Of a stretch of 64,000 nt of DNA, positions 1-9,362 are shown piece by piece. Every line of letters starts with the position of its first letter. Within the stretch, counting starts at the first letter, position 1. The notes under the pieces are model-generated. The model saw only the letters and a list, made by a program, of their open reading frames with translations, was not told where the DNA came from and ran no database searches. The stretch is from Nocardiopsis terrae (GTDB lineage Bacteria > Actinomycetota > Actinomycetes > Streptosporangiales > Streptosporangiaceae): positions 1 to 64,000 of the forward strand of contig NZ_BMXJ01000008.1 of NCBI RefSeq assembly GCF_014651695.1, in the 5' to 3' direction. Both the position numbers and the translations under genes were made by a program.

Positions 1-48
1 CGCTGATGGTACTGCCCTGTGGTGGGGTGGGAGAGTAGGTCGCTGCCA
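1..48 (+). rRNA. rrf: 5S rRNA, 3' end only
   Basis: The sequence up to about position 48 ends in the motif gggagagtaggtcgctgcca, which is characteristic of the 3' end of bacterial 5S rRNA, and it is followed within 20 bases by a strong terminator. The rest of the 5S gene and presumably the 16S and 23S genes lie to the left of the window. The exact 3' nucleotide is estimated. Confidence 0.85.
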
Positions 49-63
49 CGGTTTTTCTTGAAG

Positions 64-115
64 AGAAGGAGGGGAGGGGTCGCTGTTGTGGCGGCCTCTC
101 CCCTCCTTCTTTTTT
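64..115 (+). terminator. Intrinsic terminator of the rRNA operon
   Basis: A 13-bp purine-rich arm at 64-76 (agaaggaggggag) is the exact complement of 98-110, with a loop of about 21 bases, and is followed by a run of T residues to 115. This is a canonical rho-independent terminator directly behind the 5S rRNA. Confidence 0.9.
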
Positions 116-131
116 GTGTCCTGGTTTGTGA

Positions 132-824
<693 letters not shown>

Positions 825-885
825 AAGTGAGTGATCCGACATCCGGCAAGTTGCACGCGTCTGGAGGGTAAGCCTTCGGTAAGAA

Positions 886-957
886 TTGACTGCTCCCACC
901 TCTGAAGGGAAGGGATTCTCATCCTCTCCCGCCATGAGGTCTGCGAGGGTTCGGGGC
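886..957 (-). mobile_element. Right-end relic of an IS200/IS605 TnpB element
   Basis: Read on the minus strand, the bases after the truncated tnpB form the usual right-end layout: a GAATCCC..CCTTCAGAGG..GGGAG hairpin closing with AGTCAA at position 886. The intact element at 36400 ends in the same way (..GGAAGTCAA). In TnpB systems this end also specifies the 3' part of the omega (re) RNA, with the guide immediately beyond it. The left end and most of tnpB are missing, so the element cannot be mobile on its own. Confidence 0.6.
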
Positions 958-1185
958 TCAGGCCGCCTGTTCGCCCTGTGGACGATCAGGTCTTACGCCC
1001 TGAGCGCCGCCCGGGTACAGACCAGCCCGGACCAGCATCACGTGTGCGGAGTTCTTGTCCCGTGACCGGGACACCCCGCACGCAGTGCAGGTGTAGGTGC
1101 GTTGGGACAGCGGCAGTGCGTGCTTGGCTCTCGCTCCGCAGCCTGCGCAGTCCATCGTGGTGTGGGCCGGGTGCACCAGGGGCAT
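958..1185 (-). pseudogene. Truncated TnpB (zinc ribbon and last RuvC motif only)
   Basis: Only the last ~75 residues of an IS605 OrfB/TnpB protein remain. Two CxxC pairs (CAGC and CTAC) form the zinc ribbon, and SRDKNSA supplies the third RuvC aspartate. The frame stays open upstream only to a TAA at 1213-1215, so roughly 300 N-terminal residues, including the first two RuvC acidic residues, are gone. It is a different subfamily from the intact TnpB at 35086. The protein can have no nuclease activity. The relic sits between the rRNA-adjacent methyltransferase and the PBP gene. Confidence 0.75.
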
Positions 1186-1360
1186 CCTCCGGGAGACCAG
1201 GTGACTGCGTGGTTACGGATCCGACCTTGGCGCGGTTACGTGCAGGTATTGTGTCGGTGAGGGTTGAGCGATGGTGACGATTTCCCCGAAATACCGCTTC
1301 AGTCCTGACTCGAACTGAACCGATCAGGGGCACTCGCGCGTCAAACATCAGGACGGCACG

Positions 1361-4300
1361 GTGCCGGACGTGATTTGCCATGGGGGCGGGGAGCTGAGCG
1401 AGAGCACACACGGCAGCGGCGGGACGGATGGACAGCGTCCTGACTCGAACACGCCGGAGACGAACGACACCTCTACCGAGGATCTGTCCAGTCAGGCGAG
1501 CCCCCAGGGTGATGATCTACCCACCACAGGTGAGGATCAATCAGAGGGGGAGACCCCGGTTGCGGAACCCGAGAGTGACCGGCAGCCCGAACCGGAGTTC
1601 ATCGCAGGGCCGATAACTTTCAAGACGAGTGGCACCTTCTTCCGTGAGCGCGTGGCACGAACCCTCGCCGAACAGGGCTTCGAGCCCGGTGATCTGAGCT
1701 CCGAGAGCTCCGAGAGCTCCGGGGGCCAGGGCGAGCAGGCGGACGGCGAGACGGAGCACAGCAGTTCTCCGGAGACCGGCGTCGTGGCCGGCGCCCAGGA
1801 GGACGTGGAGGGCAGGGCACCACAGGAGGACGCTGACGGGGAGGGGACCTCCGAGACGGTTCCCGGAGACGTTGACCAGCACTCCGACAAAAAGGATGCC
1901 AGGGGCGGGGCCGGAGACGACCCCGAGCCCGAGACACAGGAGATCCCGATCCAGGGCTCCGCCGAACCCGAACGGGACACCGTCTCTGACACCGGGGACA
2001 CCTCCTCGGCGGAGGAGGGCGCCTCTGCGGACGAGGTCCGTACCGAAGCGCTGCCCGAAACCGGTGTGGCCGCGGCCCCGGCGGGGCCGGTCCCCGCGAC
2101 CGAACCCCTCCGAACCGGGGACGACGACACGCCTGCTCGCGGTGCCGATCCCTCCGCCGGCACGGAGAGCGGTTCCGGGGACGAGGACGCCGACAACGAG
2201 AGCTCCGGGCACGACGGTGCCGGGGTCGAGGAGGACGGGGAGCCGGACGGGCCCGCCCGGACCGAGGCCATGCCCGCGCCCGCCCCGGGCGCGGTGTCCT
2301 TCGCCGGAGTCCCTCCGGAGGATGACAGCGGGGACGGGGAAGACGCATCGCGGACCTCGGAGCAGCGTTCCGAGGACGGTGCCGAGAAGGAGACCGCCGC
2401 GCTGTGGCCCGAGCCCCGTCGTCTGTCCGACTACGTCACCGACAGGCCCGAGCCCGAGGACTCCTCTGAGGGTGCGGCAGCGGCGCCCGCGGCCGGTGCG
2501 ACATCGGCCGCGGCCTCGGGCGGCGCTGCCCCGCCTTCCGGTCCGGGGAACGTCTCCGGAGTTTCGGGCGGCCCCCGGCAGGGGGACCCCGCCGAGCACG
2601 GTGCGGGCGCGCCGGGCGGACCGCAGGGGCCGGGCGGCCCCAAGGGTCCACCGAGCGGCCCCGGCGGGCCGAAGGGGCCCGGGGGCGGCTCCGGAAAGAA
2701 GAAACAGAAGCGCAGGAAACCGCTGTGGTTCCGCCTCCTGCGGGCCTTCCTCCTGGTCACCGGCCTGATCGTCATCCTGGGCTGTGGTGCCTTCGCGTAC
2801 TTCTACACCACCGTCGAGGTTCCGGACGCCGCCAAGGCCGACGCGGTCGAGCAGGGGTCGACCTTCTACTTCGCCGACGGCGAGACCGAGTTCGCCTACC
2901 GGGGTACCGACCGGGACGTCATCAGCTACGACGAGATGGTCGCCGGCGGCGACCACATCGTCGATGCCGTCATCTCCGCCGAGGACCGGGGGTTCTGGAC
3001 CGAGCCCGGTGTCTCGGTGAAGGGCACCACCCGGGCCGTGTGGTCCACGATCACCGGTGAGCAGGTACAGGGCGGTTCCACCGTCACCCAGCAGATGGTC
3101 CGCAACTACTACGAGGGCGTCTCCCGGGAACAGACCGTGTCCCGCAAGATCCAGGAGATCATCATCTCCATCAAGGTGGATCAGAGCGAGGACAAGGAGT
3201 GGGTGATGGAGCAGTACCTCAACACCATCTACTTCGGTCGCATGTCCTACGGCGTCCAGGCCGCCGCGCAGGCGTACTACCACAAGGACGTCGACGAGCT
3301 CACCGCGGAGGAGGCCGCCTTCCTGGCGGCCGCCATCCAGCAGCCGACACCTTTCGGCCAGGCGGACGTGGAGACCACTCCCGAGATGGAGAGCCGCTGG
3401 CAGTACGTTATCGACGGCATGGTCACGACCGGGGCGATCACCCAGGCCGAGGCCGACGAGATGGAGTTCCCGGCCCCCGAGCCGGAGAAGATCACGGGAG
3501 ACGTCAGCGGCTACCGGGGGTACATGCTCCAGGAGGCCATGAGCGAGCTCGACCGGCTCGGCTACACCGAGGACATGGTCAACCGACAGGGCTACCGGAT
3601 CGTCACCACGTTCGACAAGGACATGATGGACGCCGCCTACGAGGCCGTCGACGGGATGGTCTCGGAGGAGGAGATGCCCGAGGGGATCAACATCGGTCTG
3701 AGCACCGTGGATCCGGAGACCGGTGAGGTCCTGGCCTTCTTCGGCGGACACGACTACAACGACAACCAGTACGACAGCTCCTTCCTCGGTTCCGCACAGG
3801 CCGGTTCGGCGTTCAAGCCGTACGTGCTGGCCACCGCCCTGAAGCAGGGCATCGGCCTCAACACCAGGGTGGACGGGCGCGGTCCGCAGAACATCAACGG
3901 CCAGCCCATCCAGAACGCGGGCAACGCACCGGGCGGCATCATGACGCTCACCGAGGCGACCCAGGTCTCCAACAACCTCGGATACATCGAACTCGCCCAG
4001 AGGGTGGGCTACGAGGAGATCCGCGAGACCGCCTACGACGCGGGCCTGAAGCAGGGCAGCATCAAGGACAACCAGCTCGTGCCGGTCATGCCCCTGGGCG
4101 CCAACAGCGTCCGGCCCGTCGACCAGGCCAGCGGGTACGCGACCTTCGCCAACGGCGGCGTCCACGTGGAGGCGCACGTCATCAGGGAGATCGTCAACCA
4201 GGCAGGCGAGGACGAGCGGCCGGAGGTGGAGAGCGACCAGGCGTTCTCCGAGTCCGTCGCGGCGGACCTCACCTACGCCCTGAAGAGTGTGGCCGACAGC

Positions 4301-4834
4301 GGAACCGGCAGGACCGCGAACCTGTGGGACCCGAACCACCCCACCGCGGGCAAGACGGGAACCGTTCGGGACGAGCAGAACGGCGGAACCTCCGCGGCCT
4401 GGTTCGTGGGATACACCCCGCAGCTGTCGACGTCCGTCGGCGTGTACAGCGACAACAACCGCAGTTTCACCATCCCCGGGCAGAACATCTCCAGCACCGG
4501 TCTGCCCTCGCAGGTCTGGAACCGCTACATGCAGGAGGCGGTGAAGGGCCTCGAACCGGCCTCCTTCCCCGGCCCCGAATTCGGTGGGAACACGGAGGAC
4601 TGGGCCCCGGACGTGTCGACCCAGGAACCGCAGGAACCGCAGGCACCGGTCGACACGACCGAGCCCCAGGAGCCGGTCGACCCGGTGGAAACGGATGTGC
4701 CCCGGGAGCCGGTCGAAACGGAGGAGCCCGGTGTTCCGGTCACGCCGGGCGAGCCCGGAGGTCCGGGTGACTCGGAGGAGCCGGGGATCCCCGAGCCCCC
4801 GCCGAGCCGGGGGGAAGAGGAGGAGCAGCAGTAG
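1361..4834 (+). CDS. Bifunctional penicillin-binding protein (GT51 transglycosylase + transpeptidase) with long acidic tails
   Basis: A class A PBP that polymerises and cross-links peptidoglycan on the outer face of the membrane. Residues 1-450 are a low-complexity, acidic, Ser/Gly/Pro-rich cytoplasmic tail. A membrane helix follows at about 455-480. The GT51 domain begins with the catalytic ED at 541-542 and contains the QGGSTVTQQ signature. The transpeptidase has S816-x-x-K819, S870-N-N and K998-T-G. The C-terminal ~90 residues are Pro/Glu/Val repeats. At 1157 residues it is about 350 longer than typical PonA. The GTG start has AGGACGG 4 bases upstream, but other GTG starts in the tail are possible. 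A perfect hairpin follows it. Confidence 0.92.
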   Translation: MPDVICHGGGELSESTHGSGGTDGQRPDSNTPETNDTSTEDLSSQASPQGDDLPTTGEDQSEGETPVAEPESDRQPEPEFIAGPITFKTSGTFFRERVARTLAEQGFEPGDLSSESSESSGGQGEQADGETEHSSSPETGVVAGAQEDVEGRAPQEDADGEGTSETVPGDVDQHSDKKDARGGAGDDPEPETQEIPIQGSAEPERDTVSDTGDTSSAEEGASADEVRTEALPETGVAAAPAGPVPATEPLRTGDDDTPARGADPSAGTESGSGDEDADNESSGHDGAGVEEDGEPDGPARTEAMPAPAPGAVSFAGVPPEDDSGDGEDASRTSEQRSEDGAEKETAALWPEPRRLSDYVTDRPEPEDSSEGAAAAPAAGATSAAASGGAAPPSGPGNVSGVSGGPRQGDPAEHGAGAPGGPQGPGGPKGPPSGPGGPKGPGGGSGKKKQKRRKPLWFRLLRAFLLVTGLIVILGCGAFAYFYTTVEVPDAAKADAVEQGSTFYFADGETEFAYRGTDRDVISYDEMVAGGDHIVDAVISAEDRGFWTEPGVSVKGTTRAVWSTITGEQVQGGSTVTQQMVRNYYEGVSREQTVSRKIQEIIISIKVDQSEDKEWVMEQYLNTIYFGRMSYGVQAAAQAYYHKDVDELTAEEAAFLAAAIQQPTPFGQADVETTPEMESRWQYVIDGMVTTGAITQAEADEMEFPAPEPEKITGDVSGYRGYMLQEAMSELDRLGYTEDMVNRQGYRIVTTFDKDMMDAAYEAVDGMVSEEEMPEGINIGLSTVDPETGEVLAFFGGHDYNDNQYDSSFLGSAQAGSAFKPYVLATALKQGIGLNTRVDGRGPQNINGQPIQNAGNAPGGIMTLTEATQVSNNLGYIELAQRVGYEEIRETAYDAGLKQGSIKDNQLVPVMPLGANSVRPVDQASGYATFANGGVHVEAHVIREIVNQAGEDERPEVESDQAFSESVAADLTYALKSVADSGTGRTANLWDPNHPTAGKTGTVRDEQNGGTSAAWFVGYTPQLSTSVGVYSDNNRSFTIPGQNISSTGLPSQVWNRYMQEAVKGLEPASFPGPEFGGNTEDWAPDVSTQEPQEPQAPVDTTEPQEPVDPVETDVPREPVETEEPGVPVTPGEPGGPGDSEEPGIPEPPPSRGEEEEQQ

Positions 4835-4872
4835 CTCCTCCCCCCGGCGGCGGGGCCGCGGCTCCCCGCGCG

Positions 4873-4916
4873 GTGAGAGGGCCTCGGTACCGGATCCGGT
4901 ACCGAGGCCCTCTCAC
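4873..4916. terminator. Perfect bidirectional terminator hairpin
   Basis: Positions 4873-4894 are the exact reverse complement of 4895-4916 (22-bp arms, gtgagagggcctcggtaccg and its complement). It lies between the convergent PBP gene and the toroid-protein operon and can end transcription from both sides. It has no long U-run, as is common in high-GC actinomycetes. Confidence 0.85.
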
Positions 4917-4942
4917 GTGCTCGGCCGCTGGCGGGCGGGTGC

Positions 4943-6019
4943 TCAGACGCCGACCGGCTCCTGTTCCCAGCTGTGCAGGAACACCCGGGAGCCGGGGGTG
5001 GCGCGGGTGAGCGCGTCCACGGCCAGGATGACGGCGGCCGAGGTCCAGGTACTGCGCTCCACCGGCCATCGCACCTGTTCGGCGAACTGGTAACCGGTCC
5101 AGTAGACGCCGTCGTCGGCGTCGCGCAGGTGCTGCACGTCGCGCAGGATGCGCACGCCCGCCTCGGTCTCGCCCATCGCAGCCAACGCCATGACCAGCTC
5201 CGCGGACTCCGCTGCGGTCACCCACGGCTGGTCGTTCACGCAGCGTACGCCCAGGCCGGGCATGACGAAGGTGTCCCAGCGTTCGGCGATCCGCTCCTTG
5301 GCGGAGCCGCCCCGCACCGCGCCGCCGAGGATCGGGTAGAACCAGTCCATCGAGAAGCGGGAGCGGTCGGCGAAGAGCCCCTCGTCCTCGTTGATGAGTA
5401 CGCCGAGCCGGTCCGCGGCCGCCGACCACTCCGGCCGGTCCCGGCCCAGACGGGCCCCCAGGGCCGCACCGCAGCGCAGCGCGTGGTGCACGCTCGCGCA
5501 CACGGTGAGCAGGGCGTGGTCGCCCGGAGTGCCGTCCTCGGAGCGGGCCCACAGGATCTCCCCCCGGCTGCCGCGCAGAGCCAGGACGAACTCCAACCCG
5601 CTTTCCACCGTCGGCCACATCCGTTCGGCGAACGCGGTGTCGCCGGTGGTGAGCAGGTGGTGGAAGAGGCCCACCGCCGGGTAGGCGGCGTGGTTGGCTT
5701 CGCGCAGCTCCGTTGCGGCCCGGCCCTGACGGAACTTGGCGGGCCAGCCGCCGTCGGGGTGGCGGCCGCCCTCCAGCCACAGGTAGGCGCGGCGGGCCGC
5801 TTCGGCGTGCTCGGGGACGAGCAGGCCGGTGACGGTCAGGGCCATGGCGCACTCCACGTGGTCCCACACGTCGGTGTGGCCGCCGGGGAACCACGGGATC
5901 GCGCCCCCGGATTCCTGGGAACGGGCCAGGTAGTGCGCGGACAGGTAGAGCTGCTCGGAGCTGAGGACACCGGGCAGGCGCAGGGCCGCCGGGTCGGAGG
6001 GCGCCGGCGCGGACGCCAT
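4943..6019 (-). CDS. Terpene-cyclase/prenyltransferase-like alpha-toroid protein
   Basis: A 358-residue protein built of repeated helical hairpins, with toroid-type segments such as GRHPDGGWPAKF and DGVYWTGYQFAEQ. Homologues are commonly labelled prenyltransferase or squalene-hopene-cyclase-like. I see no DxDD protonation motif, so cyclase activity is doubtful and a carbohydrate-type six-hairpin enzyme is an alternative. The ATG overlaps the upstream methyltransferase stop (TGATG), which implies translational coupling. It is the last gene of the glycosyltransferase-methyltransferase-toroid operon, so it probably acts on the same glycosylated substrate. Function unknown. Confidence 0.75.
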   Translation of the reverse strand: MASAPAPSDPAALRLPGVLSSEQLYLSAHYLARSQESGGAIPWFPGGHTDVWDHVECAMALTVTGLLVPEHAEAARRAYLWLEGGRHPDGGWPAKFRQGRAATELREANHAAYPAVGLFHHLLTTGDTAFAERMWPTVESGLEFVLALRGSRGEILWARSEDGTPGDHALLTVCASVHHALRCGAALGARLGRDRPEWSAAADRLGVLINEDEGLFADRSRFSMDWFYPILGGAVRGGSAKERIAERWDTFVMPGLGVRCVNDQPWVTAAESAELVMALAAMGETEAGVRILRDVQHLRDADDGVYWTGYQFAEQVRWPVERSTWTSAAVILAVDALTRATPGSRVFLHSWEQEPVGV

Positions 6020-6747
6020 CAGGAGGCCGCGTCGGTGCGCGGCTTGCGCACGTACACGATGACGCTCTTGCCGATGACCGGGTTGAGGAGTCTTTCGGCC
6101 ACGCGGGTCACCTTCGGGGCCTGGAGCATGTCCCAGACCAGGAGCTCGTGGTAGGCCTTGGCCAGCGGGTGGTCGTTGTTGTCGGTGCCCACCGCGCACT
6201 TGATCCACCAGTACGGCGCGTGCAGGGCGTGTGCGTGGTGGTGCGGGCCGATCTCGAAACCGGTGGCCTTGAGCTTGGCCTCCAGTTCGGCGCGCGTGTA
6301 GATGCGGATGTGGCCGCCCTCGTTGGTGTGGTACTCCTCCGAGAGGGCCCAGCAGAGGCGCTCGGGCAGGAAGCTCGGCACGGTGACGGCGGCGATCCCC
6401 CCGGGTTTGAGGACCCGGTGGAGTTCCTTCATGGCGGCGGTGTCGTGCGGCAGGTGCTCGAAGATCTCCGCGGCGACGACGCGGTCGAAGCTGTCGTCGT
6501 CGAAGGGCATGTCGAGGGCGTCGCCCTTGACGGTCTCGGCCCTGGCGGACTCGGGGGCCTCGCCCTCCTGGGCCATGGCCGCGAACATGGTCTCGACCTC
6601 GGCGAGGTCGCTCACGTTCTGGTCGAAGGCGACCACGTCGGCGCCGCGGCGGTAGATCTCGAAGGCGTGGCGGCCGCCGCCGCAGCCGAGGTCGAGAACG
6701 CGGTCGCCCGGGCCGACGGGGAACAGGTTGAAGTCGACGGTGATCAG
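6019..6747 (-). CDS. Class I SAM-dependent methyltransferase, probable CTG start
   Basis: The protein contains DLGCGGGRH (SAM motif I), FDQN after strand 2, DMPFDDDSFDRV and EHLPHD, all standard for Methyltransf_11/25 enzymes. The reading frame has no ATG, GTG or TTG near the start of the domain. A CTG at 6747 is preceded by AGGGAG with a 6-base gap and would give L-I-T-V-D-F as the N-terminus (242 residues), so I place the start there. It is the second gene of the operon, after the glycosyltransferase, and its stop overlaps the start of the toroid gene. The substrate is unknown. Confidence 0.85.
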   Translation of the reverse strand: MITVDFNLFPVGPGDRVLDLGCGGGRHAFEIYRRGADVVAFDQNVSDLAEVETMFAAMAQEGEAPESARAETVKGDALDMPFDDDSFDRVVAAEIFEHLPHDTAAMKELHRVLKPGGIAAVTVPSFLPERLCWALSEEYHTNEGGHIRIYTRAELEAKLKATGFEIGPHHHAHALHAPYWWIKCAVGTDNNDHPLAKAYHELLVWDMLQAPKVTRVAERLLNPVIGKSVIVYVRKPRTDAAS

Positions 6748-6753
6748 TGGAGG

Positions 6754-6759
6754 CTCCCT
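6754..6759 (-). promoter_or_regulatory. Shine-Dalgarno that decides a CTG start
   Basis: AGGGAG on the minus strand sits 6 bases before the CTG at 6747-6745, the only plausible initiator for the methyltransferase. No other in-frame start codon occurs between this site and the SAM motif. Confidence 0.5.
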
Positions 6760-6800
6760 AGGGACGGTGCTGCGGGTCGTGGTGTGCGCGGCCTGCCGGG

Positions 6801-8156
6801 TCAGGCGCCGTTCGCGCGGGCCCGCACGGGCGCGGGTCGGTTCTCGTCGCCGGTACCGGCACCGGTTCCCGCGACGGAGTCGATGGTGGAGGCGTAGCGC
6901 TGAGCGGTCAGCTCGGCCACGGCCCGCCAGGTGAAGCGCTCCTGGACACGACGCCAGGCGGCGGCGCCCATCCGCTCGCGTTCGGCGTCGTCGTCGAACA
7001 GGGAGGCGAGCTCGGCGGCCAGCAGTTCGGGGTCGCCCGGGGGGAGGAGGCGTCCGGCCTCGCCGTCGGTGCCCACGACCTCGGGCAGGGCGCCCGCGCG
7101 GCTGGCGATCAGCGGGGTGCCGCAGGCCATGGCCTCCACGGCGGGGAGGGAGAAGCCCTCGTAGAAGGACGGGACGACCGCGACCTGGGCACTGGAGATG
7201 AGCTCGCCCAGTTCCCGGTCGCCGATGCCGCTGACGAACTCGACCTTCTCGCGCAGGTTCAGTTCGTCGACGAGCTGGTCCGTGGGGCCGCCCGGTTTCG
7301 GTTTGCTGACGATGGTCAGGGTGATGTCGCGCTCGGTGGCGAGTTTGGCGGCCGCGTGCAGGAGGACGCTGACGCCTTTGAGCGGGCTGTCGGCGCTGGC
7401 GGTGCACACGATGCGGCCGGGAACGCGCTGCACCTCGGGGCGGGGGTGGAAGTAGCGGGTGTCCACGCCCAGCGGGGTGACCTCCATGGTGTCGGGGTCG
7501 ACGCCGAACTCGCGGGCGATGTCGTCCGCGGAGGACTGGGAGGGGACCAGGATCGGGTCGAGCCTGCGGGCCACCCTGGCCTGCATCCTCACGAACCCGT
7601 ACCAGCGGCGCTTGGAGAGTTTCTGGAGGCCGCGGGCCTCCTCGAGTTCGATGCGGCGGTCCACGCTGATCGGGTGGTGGATGGTGGTGACCAGGGGGAT
7701 TCCGGCGGACCTGATACCGAGCAGGCCCCAGCCGAGGGTCTGGTTGTCGTGGACGACGTCGAACTCGCCCAGGCGGTTGCGCAGCTCGCGGTTGGCGCGC
7801 AGGGAGAAGGTGAGGGGTTCGGGGAAGCCGGCGGTCCACATGGTGGCGACCTCCAGCACGTCGATCCAGTCGCGCCACTCGCGCAGGGGCGGGGCGGTGA
7901 AGGGGTCGGCGTCGTTGTAGAGGTCGAGGGAGGGGATCTTCTCCAGGGTGACGCCCTCGTCGAGGGCCGGGTAGGGCTGTCCGGAGAAGACGGTGACCCG
8001 GTGGCCGAGTGCGGCGAGTTCCCGCGACAGGTGGCGGACGTAGACTCCCTGGCCGCCGACGTGCTGTTTGCTCCGGTACGACAGGAGGGCGACGCGCAGG
8101 GGGCGGTCGCCTGAGGGCCGTGGTGTCGGTCCCGTGCTTGTGCCCGACTGGGTCAA
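6801..8156 (-). CDS. Glycosyltransferase family 4 (GT-B, GT1/GT4-like)
   Basis: A 451-residue retaining-type glycosyltransferase. The N-terminal Rossmann half has VALLSYRSKQHVGGQGVYV with the usual GG nucleotide/acceptor loop. The C-terminal half has the E-x7-E motif (EGFSLPAVE, E333 and E341) that binds the donor sugar nucleotide. The start is TTG at 8156 with AGGTGG 4 bases upstream; no ATG is available. It leads the three-gene operon with the methyltransferase and toroid protein, suggesting assembly or decoration of a glycosylated lipid or isoprenoid. That product is inference. Confidence 0.9.
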   Translation of the reverse strand: MTQSGTSTGPTPRPSGDRPLRVALLSYRSKQHVGGQGVYVRHLSRELAALGHRVTVFSGQPYPALDEGVTLEKIPSLDLYNDADPFTAPPLREWRDWIDVLEVATMWTAGFPEPLTFSLRANRELRNRLGEFDVVHDNQTLGWGLLGIRSAGIPLVTTIHHPISVDRRIELEEARGLQKLSKRRWYGFVRMQARVARRLDPILVPSQSSADDIAREFGVDPDTMEVTPLGVDTRYFHPRPEVQRVPGRIVCTASADSPLKGVSVLLHAAAKLATERDITLTIVSKPKPGGPTDQLVDELNLREKVEFVSGIGDRELGELISSAQVAVVPSFYEGFSLPAVEAMACGTPLIASRAGALPEVVGTDGEAGRLLPPGDPELLAAELASLFDDDAERERMGAAAWRRVQERFTWRAVAELTAQRYASTIDSVAGTGAGTGDENRPAPVRARANGA

Positions 8157-8333
8157 GAGTCCACCTCTTCGTTGGGTCGCGTGCCCGGTCGCCGCCGTGT
8201 GCCGCCGGGTTTCCGGCGCCGGTGGCGCAGGCCGTCCGGAGGCGGGTCGATTCGCCGGTGGGACGGTGTGGCGCCCCCATATGTTACTCGCGAGTTCATT
8301 CGGGGTCGGCGCCGGGATCAGGTACTGGGGATC

Positions 8334-9362
8334 CTATTCGGGGCCGTGTGCCCGGGTGACGCTGGCCCAGCGGGGGAGCTCGGCCGGACCGGTTCGGCGG
8401 ACCAGGCCGCGCTCTTCCAACAGGCGCAGGTGCGCCGCGGTCTCGGATGCCGCCATGTGCCGGGCCATGATCCGCATCTCCGTCCAGGGTCGGCGCCATT
8501 CCAGGCTCGACGTGAGCTCCCACAGGGTCGTGGCACCCCGGGTGAGCAGTCGGGCCATGGACTCCAGACGCTCCTCGTGGTGGTCGACGATCTCCCCGGT
8601 GCGTGCCGGGAGGCCGGTGAAGCGCCTCTCGTGTGAGGGAAGGCACAGGAGGCGGTCGGCTCCGGGCATGCGCCCGATCCGGGCCTGGGCGGCCAGGAAG
8701 TCGCCCAGGGGGTCGCCGTCGGCGGAGTCGAGGGGGAACTGGCCCACGTGCGGGGTGATGCGCGGCAGGACGTGGTCGCCGGTGAAGAGGAGGTCGCGCT
8801 CGGCCAGGTGGAGGCACAGGTGGCCCGGGGTGTGGCCGGGGGTCCACACGGCACGCAGGTCCAGGCCGGGGACGTCGGCGCGCTCTCCGTCGCCGAGCGC
8901 GAGGTCCGGGAGTGCTGGTGAGGGGAAGACGGCGGGGGAGGAGCGGAAGGTCTCGACGTCCTCCTCGGGGAAGCCCGCGCGGACCATCTGTTCGATGACG
9001 GACGCGCTCCGTTCGTCGTCGGTGCGCTCACCGAGGCGCCGCAGGACCTCGGCGTCGGAGGGGTGCATGGCGACCCAGGCGTCGGAGGCCTCCCGCAGGC
9101 GGCCGGTGAGTCCGGCGTGGTCGGCGTGGAAGTGGGTCAGGACGGCGCCCTGCACCTGGTCGATACTGTGGCCGGTCTGCTTGAGGCCGCTGACCAGGGC
9201 TTCCCACGAGTCGTCGTGGTGCCAGCCGGTGTCGACGAGGACTGGTCCGCCCGGGGCGGAGATCGCGTAGACGTAGGTGAACCCGATCGGGTTGCCGGGG
9301 ACTGGGACGGGGATGCTCCACAGCCCTTCACCTAGGTCCTCTACTGGGGGAACGTCACGCAT
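8334..9362 (-). CDS. MBL-fold metallo-hydrolase with C-terminal winged-helix-like tail
   Basis: A 342-residue protein with the metallo-beta-lactamase metal motif H77-F-H79-A-D81-H82, the downstream TPGHTPGH and the FTGDH segment, so a dinuclear metal hydrolase of the glyoxalase II / thioesterase-like branch. The last ~70 residues (WRRPWTEMRIMARHMAASET...) resemble the C-terminal helical extension seen in LACTB2-type members. It is divergent from the KstR-like regulator, with an operator-like palindrome between them, which suggests regulation by lipid/CoA metabolites. The substrate is not identifiable. Confidence 0.85.
   Translation of the reverse strand: MRDVPPVEDLGEGLWSIPVPVPGNPIGFTYVYAISAPGGPVLVDTGWHHDDSWEALVSGLKQTGHSIDQVQGAVLTHFHADHAGLTGRLREASDAWVAMHPSDAEVLRRLGERTDDERSASVIEQMVRAGFPEEDVETFRSSPAVFPSPALPDLALGDGERADVPGLDLRAVWTPGHTPGHLCLHLAERDLLFTGDHVLPRITPHVGQFPLDSADGDPLGDFLAAQARIGRMPGADRLLCLPSHERRFTGLPARTGEIVDHHEERLESMARLLTRGATTLWELTSSLEWRRPWTEMRIMARHMAASETAAHLRLLEERGLVRRTGPAELPRWASVTRAHGPE

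Noticed and set aside
1541-4339. Long open frame on the minus strand opposite the PBP gene
   Set aside because: The PBP strand has complete catalytic motifs; the antisense frame has no family similarity and is the expected by-product of GC-rich codon use.
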